Origin: Monomorium pharaonis
Taxonomy: Eukaryota > Arthropoda > Insecta > Hymenoptera > Formicidae
Direction: 5' to 3'
Assembly (NCBI RefSeq): GCF_013373865.1
Contig: NC_050469.1
Span: forward strand, 21,072,046 to 21,136,045
DNA: 64,000 bases
This document shows, one piece after another, positions 1 through 12,833 of the stretch. The translations under genes were made by a program, and so were the position numbers. The stretch's first letter is position 1; each line of letters begins with the position of its first letter. The notes beneath the pieces were generated by a model. The model was given only the letters and a program-made list of their open reading frames with translations, had not been told where the DNA came from and did not search any database.

Positions 1-1316
1 CCGAAGCTTAGTGTGAAAGAACATATTTTATTAAACGGTATATCATTTATTCATTTAATTTCTGTTTATGTTTCTTTTGACAGATTAATTTGAAATAAAT
101 TTTTATTTTCTAGAACAAAAAGACTGTCATTAAGCAAAATTATTTACAACATTCCTTTTAAGCAAGATATAAATTCTGTGGATCACAAAAGAGACCACTG
201 TATACTAGCTAACATGGTCTAAATCTGACTATTGTCAATTAATTAATATTTTTCTATAAATAAATTGATCACATATGTGTAAATAAAACCAGCATTTCGA
301 ATAAATCATAGAGAGAACATATGTATCTTATTTCCATATAAACAGCTCGTGAACGGATTATGTAATTATCGTCTCAGATATTTCCGTAGTTCGAAGAATT
401 TTAAGAAAAAAAATTTAACAAATCAGTTGCGCAAGCAAAGCGTTTATTTTCGTATCGGCTTTGGAAAAAAAAAATATCACGTTACTCCGAAACGGGTCAA
501 TGTCAGTGAATGTAAAATACAAAGCGCGTAATGTCTTCTCTATTTGAAAAATCTGCCGAATGGCAGGGATTCCCGTTTCAATAGGATTAGTTGAAAAACG
601 GAGCGTGCGTTTCGGTGTCTCGGAATTCGTGTTTATGTTTCACACTAAAGTGGGAGCGTCTAAAAATTTGTTCTTTCATTGTCTTCCGTAAAATGCCACA
701 TTTGTCACTTTTCTGAATAATGCCTCGCAAAAATAGAGAATGTAACCGCACGAGATATCCGACCCTCCTCTCTTTCCCATCAGCGGAAACGTGTCGACAG
801 ACTCAATCTTCTCCCGACGACTCTCGTCGAGACGCCTTCAGCACTCGGAAGTGTACTCGAGGCTTTGAAAGTGGCTGCTTAAAAAAAGATTAAAGGAGAG
901 GCACGATCTCGGAGCTCTCACGGACTCCCTCTCGACGGAGGGCCCATTAAAGCCGACAGGAGTGTCCTTTCTGTCGGAAGTCCCGGAAAATGGACACTCC
1001 GTGTGCACAGGACGCGCGGAAGAGGGGGGGAGGGGGAGGAGTGGCGCGGGTGCCACGACGAAATTCGAGCCGCGGGCCCGCGGGGACGAAAAACAGATTT
1101 CGAGCCTTCGAGCCCGAGAGAGCGGACGCGGCGCCATGCTCTCGCGCTTCTTTGCTCATCCGCGCGCGAGTACAATGCACGCACGGGTGCACAATGCGCG
1201 TCACGCATGATGAATCGTTATGGATATTAAAGATTGAGATATACCTTCTCCTGCGCGTGCTTGCATCTCGATCGGACGGCCGATTTCTCTCGACCAGATA
1301 CATCTCTTTAGTATAA

Positions 1317-1321
<5 letters not shown>
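1..1321. other. non-coding: AT-rich then CpG-rich island
   Basis: AT-rich to about 540, then increasingly GC- and CpG-rich (780-1300), with overlapping open frames on both strands typical of GC-rich DNA without stops. No recognisable gene. Confidence 0.6.
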
Positions 1322-1393
<72 letters not shown>

Positions 1394-1396
1394 TCT
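1322..1396. repeat. (CT)n microsatellite
   Basis: About 75 bp of nearly pure CT, lying at the edge of a CpG-rich stretch (about 780-1300). Confidence 0.97.
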
Positions 1397-1943
1397 GCGA
1401 TAATTGCAATGCAAAAATTATCAAATAAAATATGCAAAATCCCTAAGAAACAATAGTTTCAAGCAAATACAAGATGATTGAAATAATTTTGTAGAAGCAG
1501 AAATAAGAAATCAATGCCCTATAGAACATTCTTAACCGAATTCCATCTCGCTATTAAGAGAGATATCGACGGAAAAAAGGCGGTCTATGGGTGCCCGTCT
1601 ATGGGTGCCGTCTAGGGATCGTAGAAGTGTCGGTTGGCGCGAACGTGCGCCGCTCTTGCGCTTTAAATCTCTCGGAAACAGTCAAAGGGCACCGCGGCTC
1701 ATTTACAAATTTTCAATTCGACCACCTCGAGCGTCGAAGCAATCCGCTTTATTCCCGGCGTGCCGGCCCGGAAAAATTATCGCGTTATTTTTCTCTCCGG
1801 AGGTGAATAAAAATAAAAGAGAGGCCAGGCTTCGAGATGCTATAACTTCGATGCTATAGTTCAAAGAGCTCCGTGCGCGGGGTAATAAGGGGCCCGACGA
1901 AGAGAGGCCACGCGACTCCCTCGTGAGGCTCGGTCTGAATACC

Positions 1944-2870
1944 GCTCGTAAATCCAAGGGCGGTCTCGTGGATCAGTACCTTGCTGTACGCTACTTGCCT
2001 TCGGGGTTGAATTTAGAGAACACGGCTATCTCGAGATCCGTGCGTTTCCCTTTGGGTCCAGACAAAACAAAATATGGGCCGGCCTGGTAGCCCCTGATCT
2101 TCGTCGATCTTCATATCCCACGTCCTTAATTAAGACATCGGAAATGCGTTTAAGTACCATTGGTATTATCTTGATTCTTGGACATAAATATAACCCAATT
2201 GTTTTCAAGGGAACAGGGACAGAATGTGAGGTACAGATACAAACCTGAGATTTTCTCTGATGGCCTTGAAATTCGTTTGCATCATCGCGATCGGAAAGTA
2301 TTTAATATATATGCTTCATACGTGGAATGTTGCTTTAAAGCTAAAACATTGGAGTAATTATATGTTTCTAATAATCTGATATAACGAGATCCAAGAGATG
2401 CCGATCGTAAATCCAAAAGCAGTTTCGTGAACTACTACCCCGCACGTTACTTGCCCTGCGGCTCGAATTTAGAGATCATGGATATACCTCGAGAAGCCAT
2501 CATTATTGGTTCCCGTCGAAAAAGTAGCAGAGGGTCCAAGCCTGCGAGATCGTTGTGCGTAGAATTTTTATTTTAATTAATACGTGCGCGTATGTTCTTT
2601 TCATTTACTAAATGCCGATCATTATTTATAAATACATTGCAATTATTCTAACGTAAGAAGCACACGCGTGCTTTGCGTGTCTCTCGTACACATATCGTAC
2701 AGAATTATTTTGTGTTGGCCGCATCGATGCAATCTCGATCTGATGTAATAAAACCGCAATGCCGATCATAAATTCGAGGGGGCGGCATTGTAGACTGCTA
2801 CTCCACTCCCAAATTGCCTTTGGGTTCAAATTTGAAGATCACCGATATCCCATGGAAGCCATCATTACCG
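1944..2870 (+). repeat. three diverged copies of a ~100-bp repeat
   Basis: Copies at 1944-2036, 2400-2505 and 2760-2870 share an ordered set of blocks: CCGxTCGTAAATCCAA, a TACC-like block, TACTTGCC, GAATTTAGAGA and, in copies 2 and 3, AAGCCATCATTA. Copies 1 and 2 are about three-quarters identical; copy 3 is more diverged. Spacings are about 456 and 360 bp. They may be relics of a tandemly duplicated transposon fragment. No protein family is recognisable. Confidence 0.7.
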
Positions 2871-5039
2871 GTTATGATCAAAACAATATGGTCCATACCT
2901 ACTACCGTAACACCGCGATTTCACTGCGCTCCTTCGCGCGCGGTTACTTCGCGCAGAATCTCACTATAAACCGACTCACGTTTCTCGATCGAGAAACCAA
3001 CCATTTGTAGTTTTACAAATACGCTCACAGAATTCTCTACACATACTACATCCTGCGCCGCGAATGTCCTTTTTATTAAAGCTCGTGAAGAGAGGATGTG
3101 CTTCGAATGTGCGGGACTCGCTTCAAAATTTGATCGTTTCTCCCCTTTTTTTTTAGCCGAATGATAGACGATACTAGTTAGGGTTTACGCCCCGAAAAGT
3201 GTCCCATAAAGCATCACTAAAACACGACTGGCTGCCGCGAAGGATAACGGTTTTACCTGCGCACCATCGTCCCGATTCATCGTCCCGATCTAGCCCGCTC
3301 GTCGATCACGGATATTTGGGGCAGGACTCTTTTTCTACGCGATATCATTCAACGACTTTTCTACCTGCCTACGTACCGCTCTCTTATTCTATGATGAACA
3401 CGTGAAAAGCACCGATCTGGATACAACGGGTGATTCAAAACCATAACTCACACAATATTATATTTTTTTTTTAATAAAATTCTCTCTGGCAGATAAAAAA
3501 AATAATAAATTACGTATGCAGTGTAATAAATATATCATAAACTTTTAAAGTAATATATAACGTTTTAAATATTTTGTATTTAATAAGTTATAAAAAAAGT
3601 AAATAATTTATTATAAATTAATTTTTAGGAATTTATTTTTTATAACTTTATTCTCATAGGAGCACAAGTATATTTATCTTTATATCTATGAGTGCGAGCA
3701 AAATGATCACCTTGTATAAAAGATTCCCGACGGGATCAGCAGGCATAACCCACATTTTAAGAGTAGGGCTTTCTTCTTGACAACTCACCGAAGTACCGAG
3801 CTCAGGGCAGAGAAAGAAAGAGAGACAGTCGAGAAAATGCGCGCGCGACACACGACAAACTCCCTTTTCACTCTGGAATCATACCGGAGTTAGAATCAAG
3901 GCTTAATGCCATTCCAGGCGTGGCTCTCGCGTATGTGAACAATATACGACGACAATGATCGTTCTCCCTTCCGACCTGGATCCCAATCCCACACCGAATC
4001 TCCATCACGAAGTGCCTACCTGCAAATTCAATATTTCGTGACCCTTATTTTTAAAGGTAGACCCAAAAAAAAGTGGAAGCATGACGTTGTCTTTCATTGA
4101 ATGCACGATTCTAATAAATGTTGAATACGATACGCTGAATATAGTGATTTGCACGATTCAAGACCAATTGGCTAAACCTATATACACTCACCCATTATTG
4201 TAATCAGCCTTATTTTTAATGTATTATTTATCATTTATTTGATCAATGCTAAAATAAAAATATCTTGTGCGAGCATCTTAAATTTCATCTATTAAAAAAT
4301 TTACTCGCGATGAGATACAAAGGAAAAAAATGCACGCTTGAATAGAATACGCAACGCCAATGATGCCGAAGGACCTGAAACGAAGAATGCAGATTCAAGA
4401 CGCGCCCTATCTTACAGCAGCAAGAAACGAGAGCAACGAAAAGATTTAATAACAATGCACAATTTGGAAATCATGAATGGCAAAGCAACCCCTTTTCGAT
4501 CTGGATTTTCTTCAGGTAACCGTCCCACCGTTTGAGAATTCCGCGACCCTTAGATACCCGCAGAAAAAGAAGTTGAAGAAGCAAAAGAGGGGCGCATCGG
4601 ATCGTGGAATGCATAATTATTCGGCAATCAGTTTTTTCGTCGCTCCTTACTTCTCGGTAAAGAAACGAGCATTTACATACATCAAGCGACACGGGCGTAG
4701 CATAGGTAAATGTAAAAGTGCACGTGCATCCCTAAACAGCAATTTTCTATTCTATTATTAGCATATAAAATCGAAACGTGAAATAAGTATAATTGCATAA
4801 AATATATTATATTATTTCGCTTAACGATGTATATAAAAAATGCTGTTACTTTAGATATACAATTTTATTCGCAATAATAAATGAGTCACCCGTATTCTCA
4901 GTTATTACATTGACAAAATACAGTTATGTATCTCTGCGTCGCAAGAATTAATTTCGAGCCACGCGAATCTAAAGAGAATCAGAGCGGCGAAGTCCCGAAA
5001 ACTTGTCGCGTATTTAGTCCGTCATTAATTCCTCGATTC

Positions 5040-5046
5040 TCTCTCT

Positions 5047-5120
<74 letters not shown>

Positions 5121-5127
5121 TCTCTCG
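5040..5127. repeat. (CT)n microsatellite
   Basis: About 88 bp of CT with a few CC interruptions near both ends. Confidence 0.97.
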
Positions 5128-6389
5128 TTACCGGGCGCTGAATAATTCTCTGTCGTGAGAATTTCGCGCGAGAACGTTTTTCCACCCGTGCATTACGCAG
5201 TCAGAAGGGGTGACGCTACCGATTTCAAGATGAGGTCGCTCAAAGAGGTGCAAAAAGCGACATAAAAATATTTAGAGAGAGTTAGAGAGAAGACGATGTA
5301 AACAAGAATAAAAATGACAGATATAACTCAACCCTTTGTCCGTTTATGCATGAATCAATCTCGGGTGAGTCGCTTTGTCTGCGGCATACGAAAGAAACAG
5401 TCCTTTTGTTAGGGGCGGGCTACTCCAGTACTGCTCACTTGCAGAAGACATTGCTCGTAGAGTCGGCGTGCTCGTGAAAAATCCCGGAAATTGAAAATCC
5501 AAAGAATCGTCCCGACTATAGGTTCTTTAGAAGCCTCTTTCCGGTAATCAAGGGTTCAGCGAACGTCAAGACGTACAGGGGGAAAGCTTCATTTTCCTGT
5601 CAAGAGATCTTCAGTATAATTACCGCCAATTCCGTGAGAGACACTCGAGCGGCGGGTGAATTACGTGAAAATCTGAGAAAGGTCGGCGTTCTTTGAGTTC
5701 GCTTCTTGTCGATCCGACCTGTTTCCGGTGCACTCGACATCTATTTAATGAGACGTTCAAGGAGTCTCGCCATGCGTCTAGCGTTTTCCTTTTTCGTTAA
5801 TTGGTATTATGAAGCCTAACTCAATTTCGAAGGTGTCTCTACTCGATTGAGGAAAAATCACTTTTTTCGTGTTAAATAATTTTATATGCACATAATCATT
5901 TAATTCTGAGAAACTTAAGGTAATACGTATCACACGTTACATCACGTTGTATAATCGATATACGTCGTTTGTTTTTTTTTTTGTGGTCGCTACGTGGTTT
6001 CCATTATACCACAGAAGATTAGTATCACATTACTGACATGAATACCGCACCGACGCTGAGACGGCTATCTCCGCGGATTAGGTAAATTAAGGGAGCGATC
6101 CGAAAGAGAGCCTCTCCTGCTCATTGAATCGTCCCAAAGCCGAAGTGGACGGTTCCTTGCTCAGATGAAACAACCTGGCGTAAACCGCAAGGATAAACAA
6201 CGCCCGACAACACAATGCGAGAAATCGATACCTCGCCATTGCGCAACGTCGGCCTCTTTTGAAAATTAGAAATCCATTTTGAAAATTCGCTCGGCGAATG
6301 CGATAGAATTTCGTCGTATTCATGCGTTACTTTTTCAGAGTATCATTCATTTTAACGCGAAACATTTTTATTTAACTCTTGTCAATATT

Positions 6390-7058
6390 ATCACAATATC
6401 GATAACTTCATTCTAACAAAATATTGAATTTTGTTGTATACTTTGTTGTAGAACGAGATAAATGATCACGTCGATAAACGATAAATCCAGACAGCCGATC
6501 AAGTTTGTCGATCGTTATAAGTTTTTTATCAGCTCTCCGATTTTCCGAAATTTAACACGGTCCCCGCAGCGCGATATGCATCTGCATGTTTCTGGTAACA
6601 CGATATTTCACACGGCAAAAAGCGAGGAGGGGGAGAGGGCCAATTTTTTATCGACTATTCGACAAACGGCCGGTTCGCGGTGAAAGCAGGACAAAGTTAA
6701 GGATATGCGAAGATCTTTACTGCCGCCAGAAAGTAAAAGCAAAAACTTGTTACGATTCCGTTTGCCAATATTGCATTTATTATTCGCGCTTTTATTATAT
6801 CGATCGGAAAATTATTTCTGGGAATATAAAATAAGATCTCATTTCTCTGCTTTCTTTTTTACGACAAATACAAGTACGTTTTCTACGTCGAAGAAACGGT
6901 GGGATTTCGAAACTTTAACCGCTTATCCTTTTGAAAAGCGAAATACAATTGTCCCTTCTTTTTTTTTTTATAGTTTGATATCAGTACGAGAAACTAGAGG
7001 AAACAAGTTTCGTCGACGATCAACATGATCACAATATCGATAACTTCATTCTAACAAA
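6390..7058 (+). repeat. exact 31-bp direct repeat 638 bp apart
   Basis: The 31 bases at 6390-6420 (beginning ATCACAATATCGATAACTTC) recur without mismatch at 7028-7058. The flanking bases differ at once. The sequence between shows no inverted ends or coding potential. Confidence 0.9.
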
Positions 7059-10000
7059 TTCAACTTAGGAAGTCGAATCTCTCGATCTTTCCGTGTAACG
7101 ACATGGCGAATTTACGAGGAAAAATATTCGAGCGGGCGCGGTTTAACGCGAGGCCCTCATCGTCTCACTTAACAAACCGACTAACGCAAAGAAGGGGGGA
7201 GGGAGCCCAGTTCTTGAATATTTTACGCGTAAGGCAGGCAGCTGCCGCGAGAAGATCGGATCGCTTTCAAATTATCCGGGCGACTTGCTTCGAGTGCCCC
7301 CCCCCCCCCGCACCTCGCATCGTGTTTCGCATGCACACACGCGCGGTCCTTCACGCGAGCGAGCGAGCGGCGCGGTGTCTCGAAGGAGACGCGGCAACTT
7401 CGGCTACTTTTCATTATTTTTAACCGACCGCGAAAGGTATATATGTATGTATGCAGTAAATATTTTAGCGGTATCGTAACTCGGGGTCTTTTCTTGCCCC
7501 GCTTCTTCTTTTATCTCAAAACTTCGATCGTAAAACTTGCAACGAAATTCCGTCTATACGGCTCTCGAAAAACTCACGCCTCTCACGGTTATGTAACGCT
7601 TCTCGATCATTTTGATTACCTCAGAAGATGCGTGCATATTTCGCGCCAGGTGTCGACGTAGCTGTCCTATGAACCTGAAATTATTGGAAGTTGACTCGGA
7701 TCGACCAATTTATACTCCATAATTAATATAATTAAGGGAATCTTTAAATTGACTTTATATCTCATTTTCAATGATAAAACTCTATGACGATAATTGACGT
7801 AAAAGGACCTCGGTGCTAACTAATATTATGGTCGTATTAATACATTTTTTTTTTACTCTAATAACAATCTCGTGCGTGCATATTTTACCGGTTTCATTAA
7901 TATTATAAAGTAAATTTATTTTTTTTAATTGATCACTGTATCAGAAAGTAATTTTCGAAAGGCACCTTTATCGACGGTATTATAGTAAGCACGATGCATC
8001 AAAGTTTTTGCGGAACTTAATCTACATCGAGAGCCGCAGGGGAGTGGAGATAATTACTCAGATGAAAAACGCGGGATCGAGAAAGTTGTCGTGCAACGGG
8101 CCACGTGCCTGGCATGAGATAATGAAAGGTGCTATTTTTTTATTCGTTTTATCTCCGACGAGAACTCTTTGGCCCGCCGGGAGGATAAAAATTTCGCCCG
8201 ACACCGAAACTGGGAGAGCACAAAATGCGCAATTAATTGCGCGCGACAGTTCATTATTAGTAACCGCCGCGCACAAGTTATTTTGTAAATTAAAGTTGAG
8301 CTTTCAAAGGAACCAAACGGTGGATTACCGATTAAGAAAAAAACCGAGTCCATGTACCTAATTATGAAGACGCGAATTTCATCTTGAGTTACACGCAAGA
8401 AACATTAATGTCCCTTATATCAAAAGTGACAACACAAAAGAAGAAACAGATTGTAAAAGAAGCTCGGTGAGAAAATTGTTCCCTTTTATTTACATTATAA
8501 AACTTCAGGGCATTACGTTATAAAATTAGCATATATTACGATGATATCACGAGTGCCATGTTTAATAGTTTCTGTAATTTATAAAAAAGTCTGGGGAAAC
8601 TTTTACGATCATCAAATAAAGATTCTCCCTTTCTCTCATTTTTCAGTATAACAAAATTATGCTAATAATTAAATAAAAATATAAACGAAATTAAGACGGT
8701 CAGTCGGAAACAAATGTTACGCTGTATCTAGAGCGTCTCGAATAAATAATTACATAAGAGTAATTGTCGATCCAACGCTGACGGTAATCATCGATTGATT
8801 TCACTACAGTGTATTCCCTTTTTCTCCACCTTAATATTCCTTTTTGTCTCGGTCGATCACGGAAGGTATGCTTAAACTGCCTCTTCGTAATTGTACTCGT
8901 GTTTCCACGGTCGAGCACTCAGGATCGAGGTCGACTTTCGTTCCTGAAATTCGATCGAGAAACGTCCGCAAAACGGTAACCGGCAAAAAGAACTTTACTC
9001 GATGTCGCCAGCTTCTTGGTCCGACTAACATGTCTGCAATTTGTTGCTCTTAATTATTGTTAAACTGCTCGAAACGATTATAGTGATGTTTATGAGATGG
9101 TAATGGCATTCCTTATTCACCTTTCATAATTTTTATTTTGTTTACAACACCAAATTAAAGCTACATGTGTATTACATGTACATACAAATATATTATATAA
9201 ATATTTTGTTACTTTCAAAATAACATCTTGTATCAATAAAAATTTTGATCAATAAAATTAAAGAAATTAATTACATATTGTAACATTATTTATACCTTTT
9301 TCAAAAATAATATCATTTATGAATTATTATCGATCAATCGAAAGAAAATGAATAAAATATTTTTATTCATATCAAAAAAATATAACCGACGGATACAAAT
9401 ATATGGCTGTTGAGATTCAATGATCAAAATCAAATCGTTATTCAAAAATGTTTCACACGCTCGATCCTCGATAAAATAGTTTGTTAGCGATAGCTATTGA
9501 TGCACGCACAATTCTCATGTTTTGGAAATCCAAACGCCGGAAAAAAGAGTTGCCAGCTGTACATCCACATTTCCGAATGGACTCGTTCGACGAATAGATA
9601 TTTTTGACTTTTTTCATCGTGGAACGATCGACGATGACTAGGAAGTTTCTACGCTTTCGATCATTTTTCTCGTTTCAGCTTTCTAACACATCATTCAAGT
9701 AACGGCATCAAAGCATTTTAGGTTAAAATTATCGACTACAAAAATCGTCCGTAATTGCACAAATGTAGCAATCAACATAAAATTATTCGCACGAGTCGTT
9801 AATAACTAATGGTTTTTACTGTACGTGTCTTCTTTAAATACTGTTTGTAAAAAAATAGCGTTTAAAACAATTTCTTTTCAAAACGAACGACTCAATTATC
9901 AAAAGAGTATTATTAATTGTTCAGAAATTGACAAAGAATGAGAACTAGAAAAGAACCAGACAACTAGAAGAGAAATGATACGATCCGTCGCTGATCATTC

Positions 10001-11986
10001 AATCGGCTAGAATTGAATTCAATCGCCGGCCATTCCAAAGTGAGGCGCTACGGCGAACGCAATTAATAACGGGTCGTTATTTAACGGCAGAAAAACCTCG
10101 GAACGCGCCGTTCCAGCAGCCTATTAAATCATCCGAGAACGGGTCCGTCCGCGGACGACCATAAAGATCCCTTCGATCATCCCGGGCCCTGGCACGACCG
10201 GGGGTGAAACGGGCCTAATTATTCACCCGACGAATCGGTTCCTGCCGAAAAGTGGATTACCACATCCTCCCCGGTGAGGAGCGAATAAGACGCGACCATT
10301 CGTTAGTATCCATTACACACTCCCCGCCAAGTTTGTATACATATTGCGGCTATCGCGAGTTAACGATGCGCATTAATTATTTTCACTCGCTGACCAAGAG
10401 ACACCCCGTTGGGAGAGCCCCCTACACGATCGCGGATCCCTCGTGCCCATTCGCCCTTTAAGGGCCGCTCAGGGATTACGATTGCCTGAAGAATATATAC
10501 AGATATCCCGATGGTTATAATTAGTAACTTATATATACGTATATAAGATACTAATGACAAATTTTCTCACGTTTTTACACACAAATCGTTTATATACATC
10601 ACAATCGACTATGATAACAAAAAGTAATTACCGCTAACCTTTCTGTTTATATACATATCGGTCGAGGGATCTAAAAGGGAAGAAAATCACGAAGGGAAGA
10701 TTTCCCGACGTCAATAAAATTGGATCGCTAATGGGCAGATTTTCGAAAAGATTACGAATCGATTCTCGCACACTTAACCGCTAACGGAAGCGCCCATATC
10801 ATCCTTCCTGTCTCGGTCCCTGAAAAACTGCTGAATCGTTATGTCATGGCCGCGTCAAAGTTTCATCTTCGTAGCTGATCTCACGAGAGATTTCGATCGC
10901 GCGATGCGTGGGCAAGGGACTCACAAAACTTTAGGAAACTTTTTGCCTCCCCCGTTCCCTTCCGAAACCACATATCGTCTCGCTACATCACAAAAGCAAC
11001 TCTAATCTCTTTATCGTATATTGTGTTCGCTTTCAAAATTTTTTATACCTAAAAATCTCTTTCACAACATATTCGTCGCAACGAACATAAATTGCACATG
11101 TGCTGAAATTAAAATAATAGCATTATATATAGCATGACAGATAACACTCGACATAAAAAATTATATATGTAAAATATCTTATAAACTTTTTTATGTGTAT
11201 ATACATAAAAAATTTAACTGGATGTCTATTTCAAAATTCCTGTTCTAAAAATTTTTTGCCGATACATTTATCGTATCGACAATCGTCCCGTACAATGGAT
11301 AGCGAAAGGCATTGGACTTTTTAAAATTTCGCCGGACGGCAGCGTGGAAAATGTTTCGAAACGCATTTCACTCTGACATGTCGCACGGATACAGGCCCAG
11401 ATTTTCCCACGCGTGTGAAGACGGTCCTTTTGGCCGCCTTCACGCGCGGTGAACCGCCGCGCCCGCAGGTTCCAAAACATTTGCCGTCGAGAAAAAGTAT
11501 ACGACTTTTGGACCACCGTGGGTGCAAAAGTCCATTTAGCACGAATTTCACACTAACATCAAATACTTATCGCTCAGGTGCACGAGGCATTAACAAACAA
11601 ATATTTAACCGGCTACATCGCCGACCATTATAAACATCAAGCTCACTTCGTTCGGCCCGAAGTAGCGTGGTATGGAAAAAAAAAAAAGAAGAAGAAATGT
11701 CGCTTCCCGAAATGGCGTTAATACGTCGCGGCGACAAGATGTTTATTCGCGTCTGGATGAAGAAACATTGACACAGGAGATAAGAGGAAAAAGTCTGGCG
11801 CGTGGCAAGGTGTCTCCAGCTAGACGAGCGGGGGGGGGGGGGCGCGAGCAGGAAGATAAGGAAAGAGAAGGGACCGCGTCGCGGCACAGCGCGTTTATTA
11901 TTCCCGTTGCATCCACTAGGAAGGATAGGCGCACGGGGTGCCGATGGAGACGCAGCCTGCGCGGCCGGGCTGCGTGGACGATTTAC

Positions 11987-12833
11987 TAATTTCTGGAAGG
12001 ACGAAAATGGCACACGAGGCCTCTATCGGCGGTCTAGTCACGCGAGCACGATGGAATCCCGATAGCTTCTATTTTCCCGCGCACGTGCTGCCGCACCGAA
12101 CGTCTCGGTGCACCGGATTGGTGGCACTCGCACGTCCGAGAATAACAACGATCGTCTGTCAGTCGGCCAGAAATCTGTAATTCAGTAGACCGGAATTCGG
12201 CTTTTTCGTAAACCCAGAGCTTACCTGGGCCCTTCGCCTTAATCCGAATTCATTTCCATAAATAAATAAATTAACCTGAAACGCGTCTCATTTTAATCCT
12301 ATCAACCCTCGCCTCTAATGTAATTCACCATTTACATCGTTTGGGAGACATTTTACGGAAATAAAAAAAAAAAGATATTTTGCTCATCACAATCGCGCAG
12401 TGATGTTCCTCCGAACGTATGAAGAACCTCACGCGGAATTGCCGGTGAATTATGTTTGAGTCCATCATAAGATCGTAAAACGTTCGATAAAAGCGCGCCA
12501 AGAATTACACGGTTATTTTCATAAAGTCAAATCAAAGCGCCGATCGATATAACTTCAGAAATTTATAATTCCCGGTTATCGGCGTCGTGTTAGAACAAAG
12601 CCCCGCGCCACGTTATTATCGGAATTCAATTTTGCCGCGCGAGTTACGGCGCGTGATTTACAAAACGCCGGTATCTCAAATAGGTCTGTATCAGTAAGGA
12701 CGCGCGCTTAAAATGCTCAAGATGCGACAGTCTGCGCGCGGAGGACTTGGTAATTTCTGGAAGGACTCGAGGAATCGGCACGAGACCTCCATTGAAGATT
12801 CAGTCACGAATGTCCGATGGCATCTCTCGGTAG
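11987..12833 (+). repeat. diverged ~80-bp direct repeat pair
   Basis: TAATTTCTGGAAGGAC occurs exactly at 11987-12002 and 12751-12766. Similarity of roughly two-thirds continues for about 65 bp (to 12065 and 12833). Translated in corresponding frames the two copies keep the pattern HE(A/T)SI..xVTxxRW, which could mean descent from a coding repeat, but neither lies in a frame I can assign to a gene. Confidence 0.6.

Noticed and set aside
3429..3470. GGGTGATTCAAAA as the edge of a DNA transposon
   Set aside because: Resembles insect repeat termini, but no inverted partner or second copy was found in the window.
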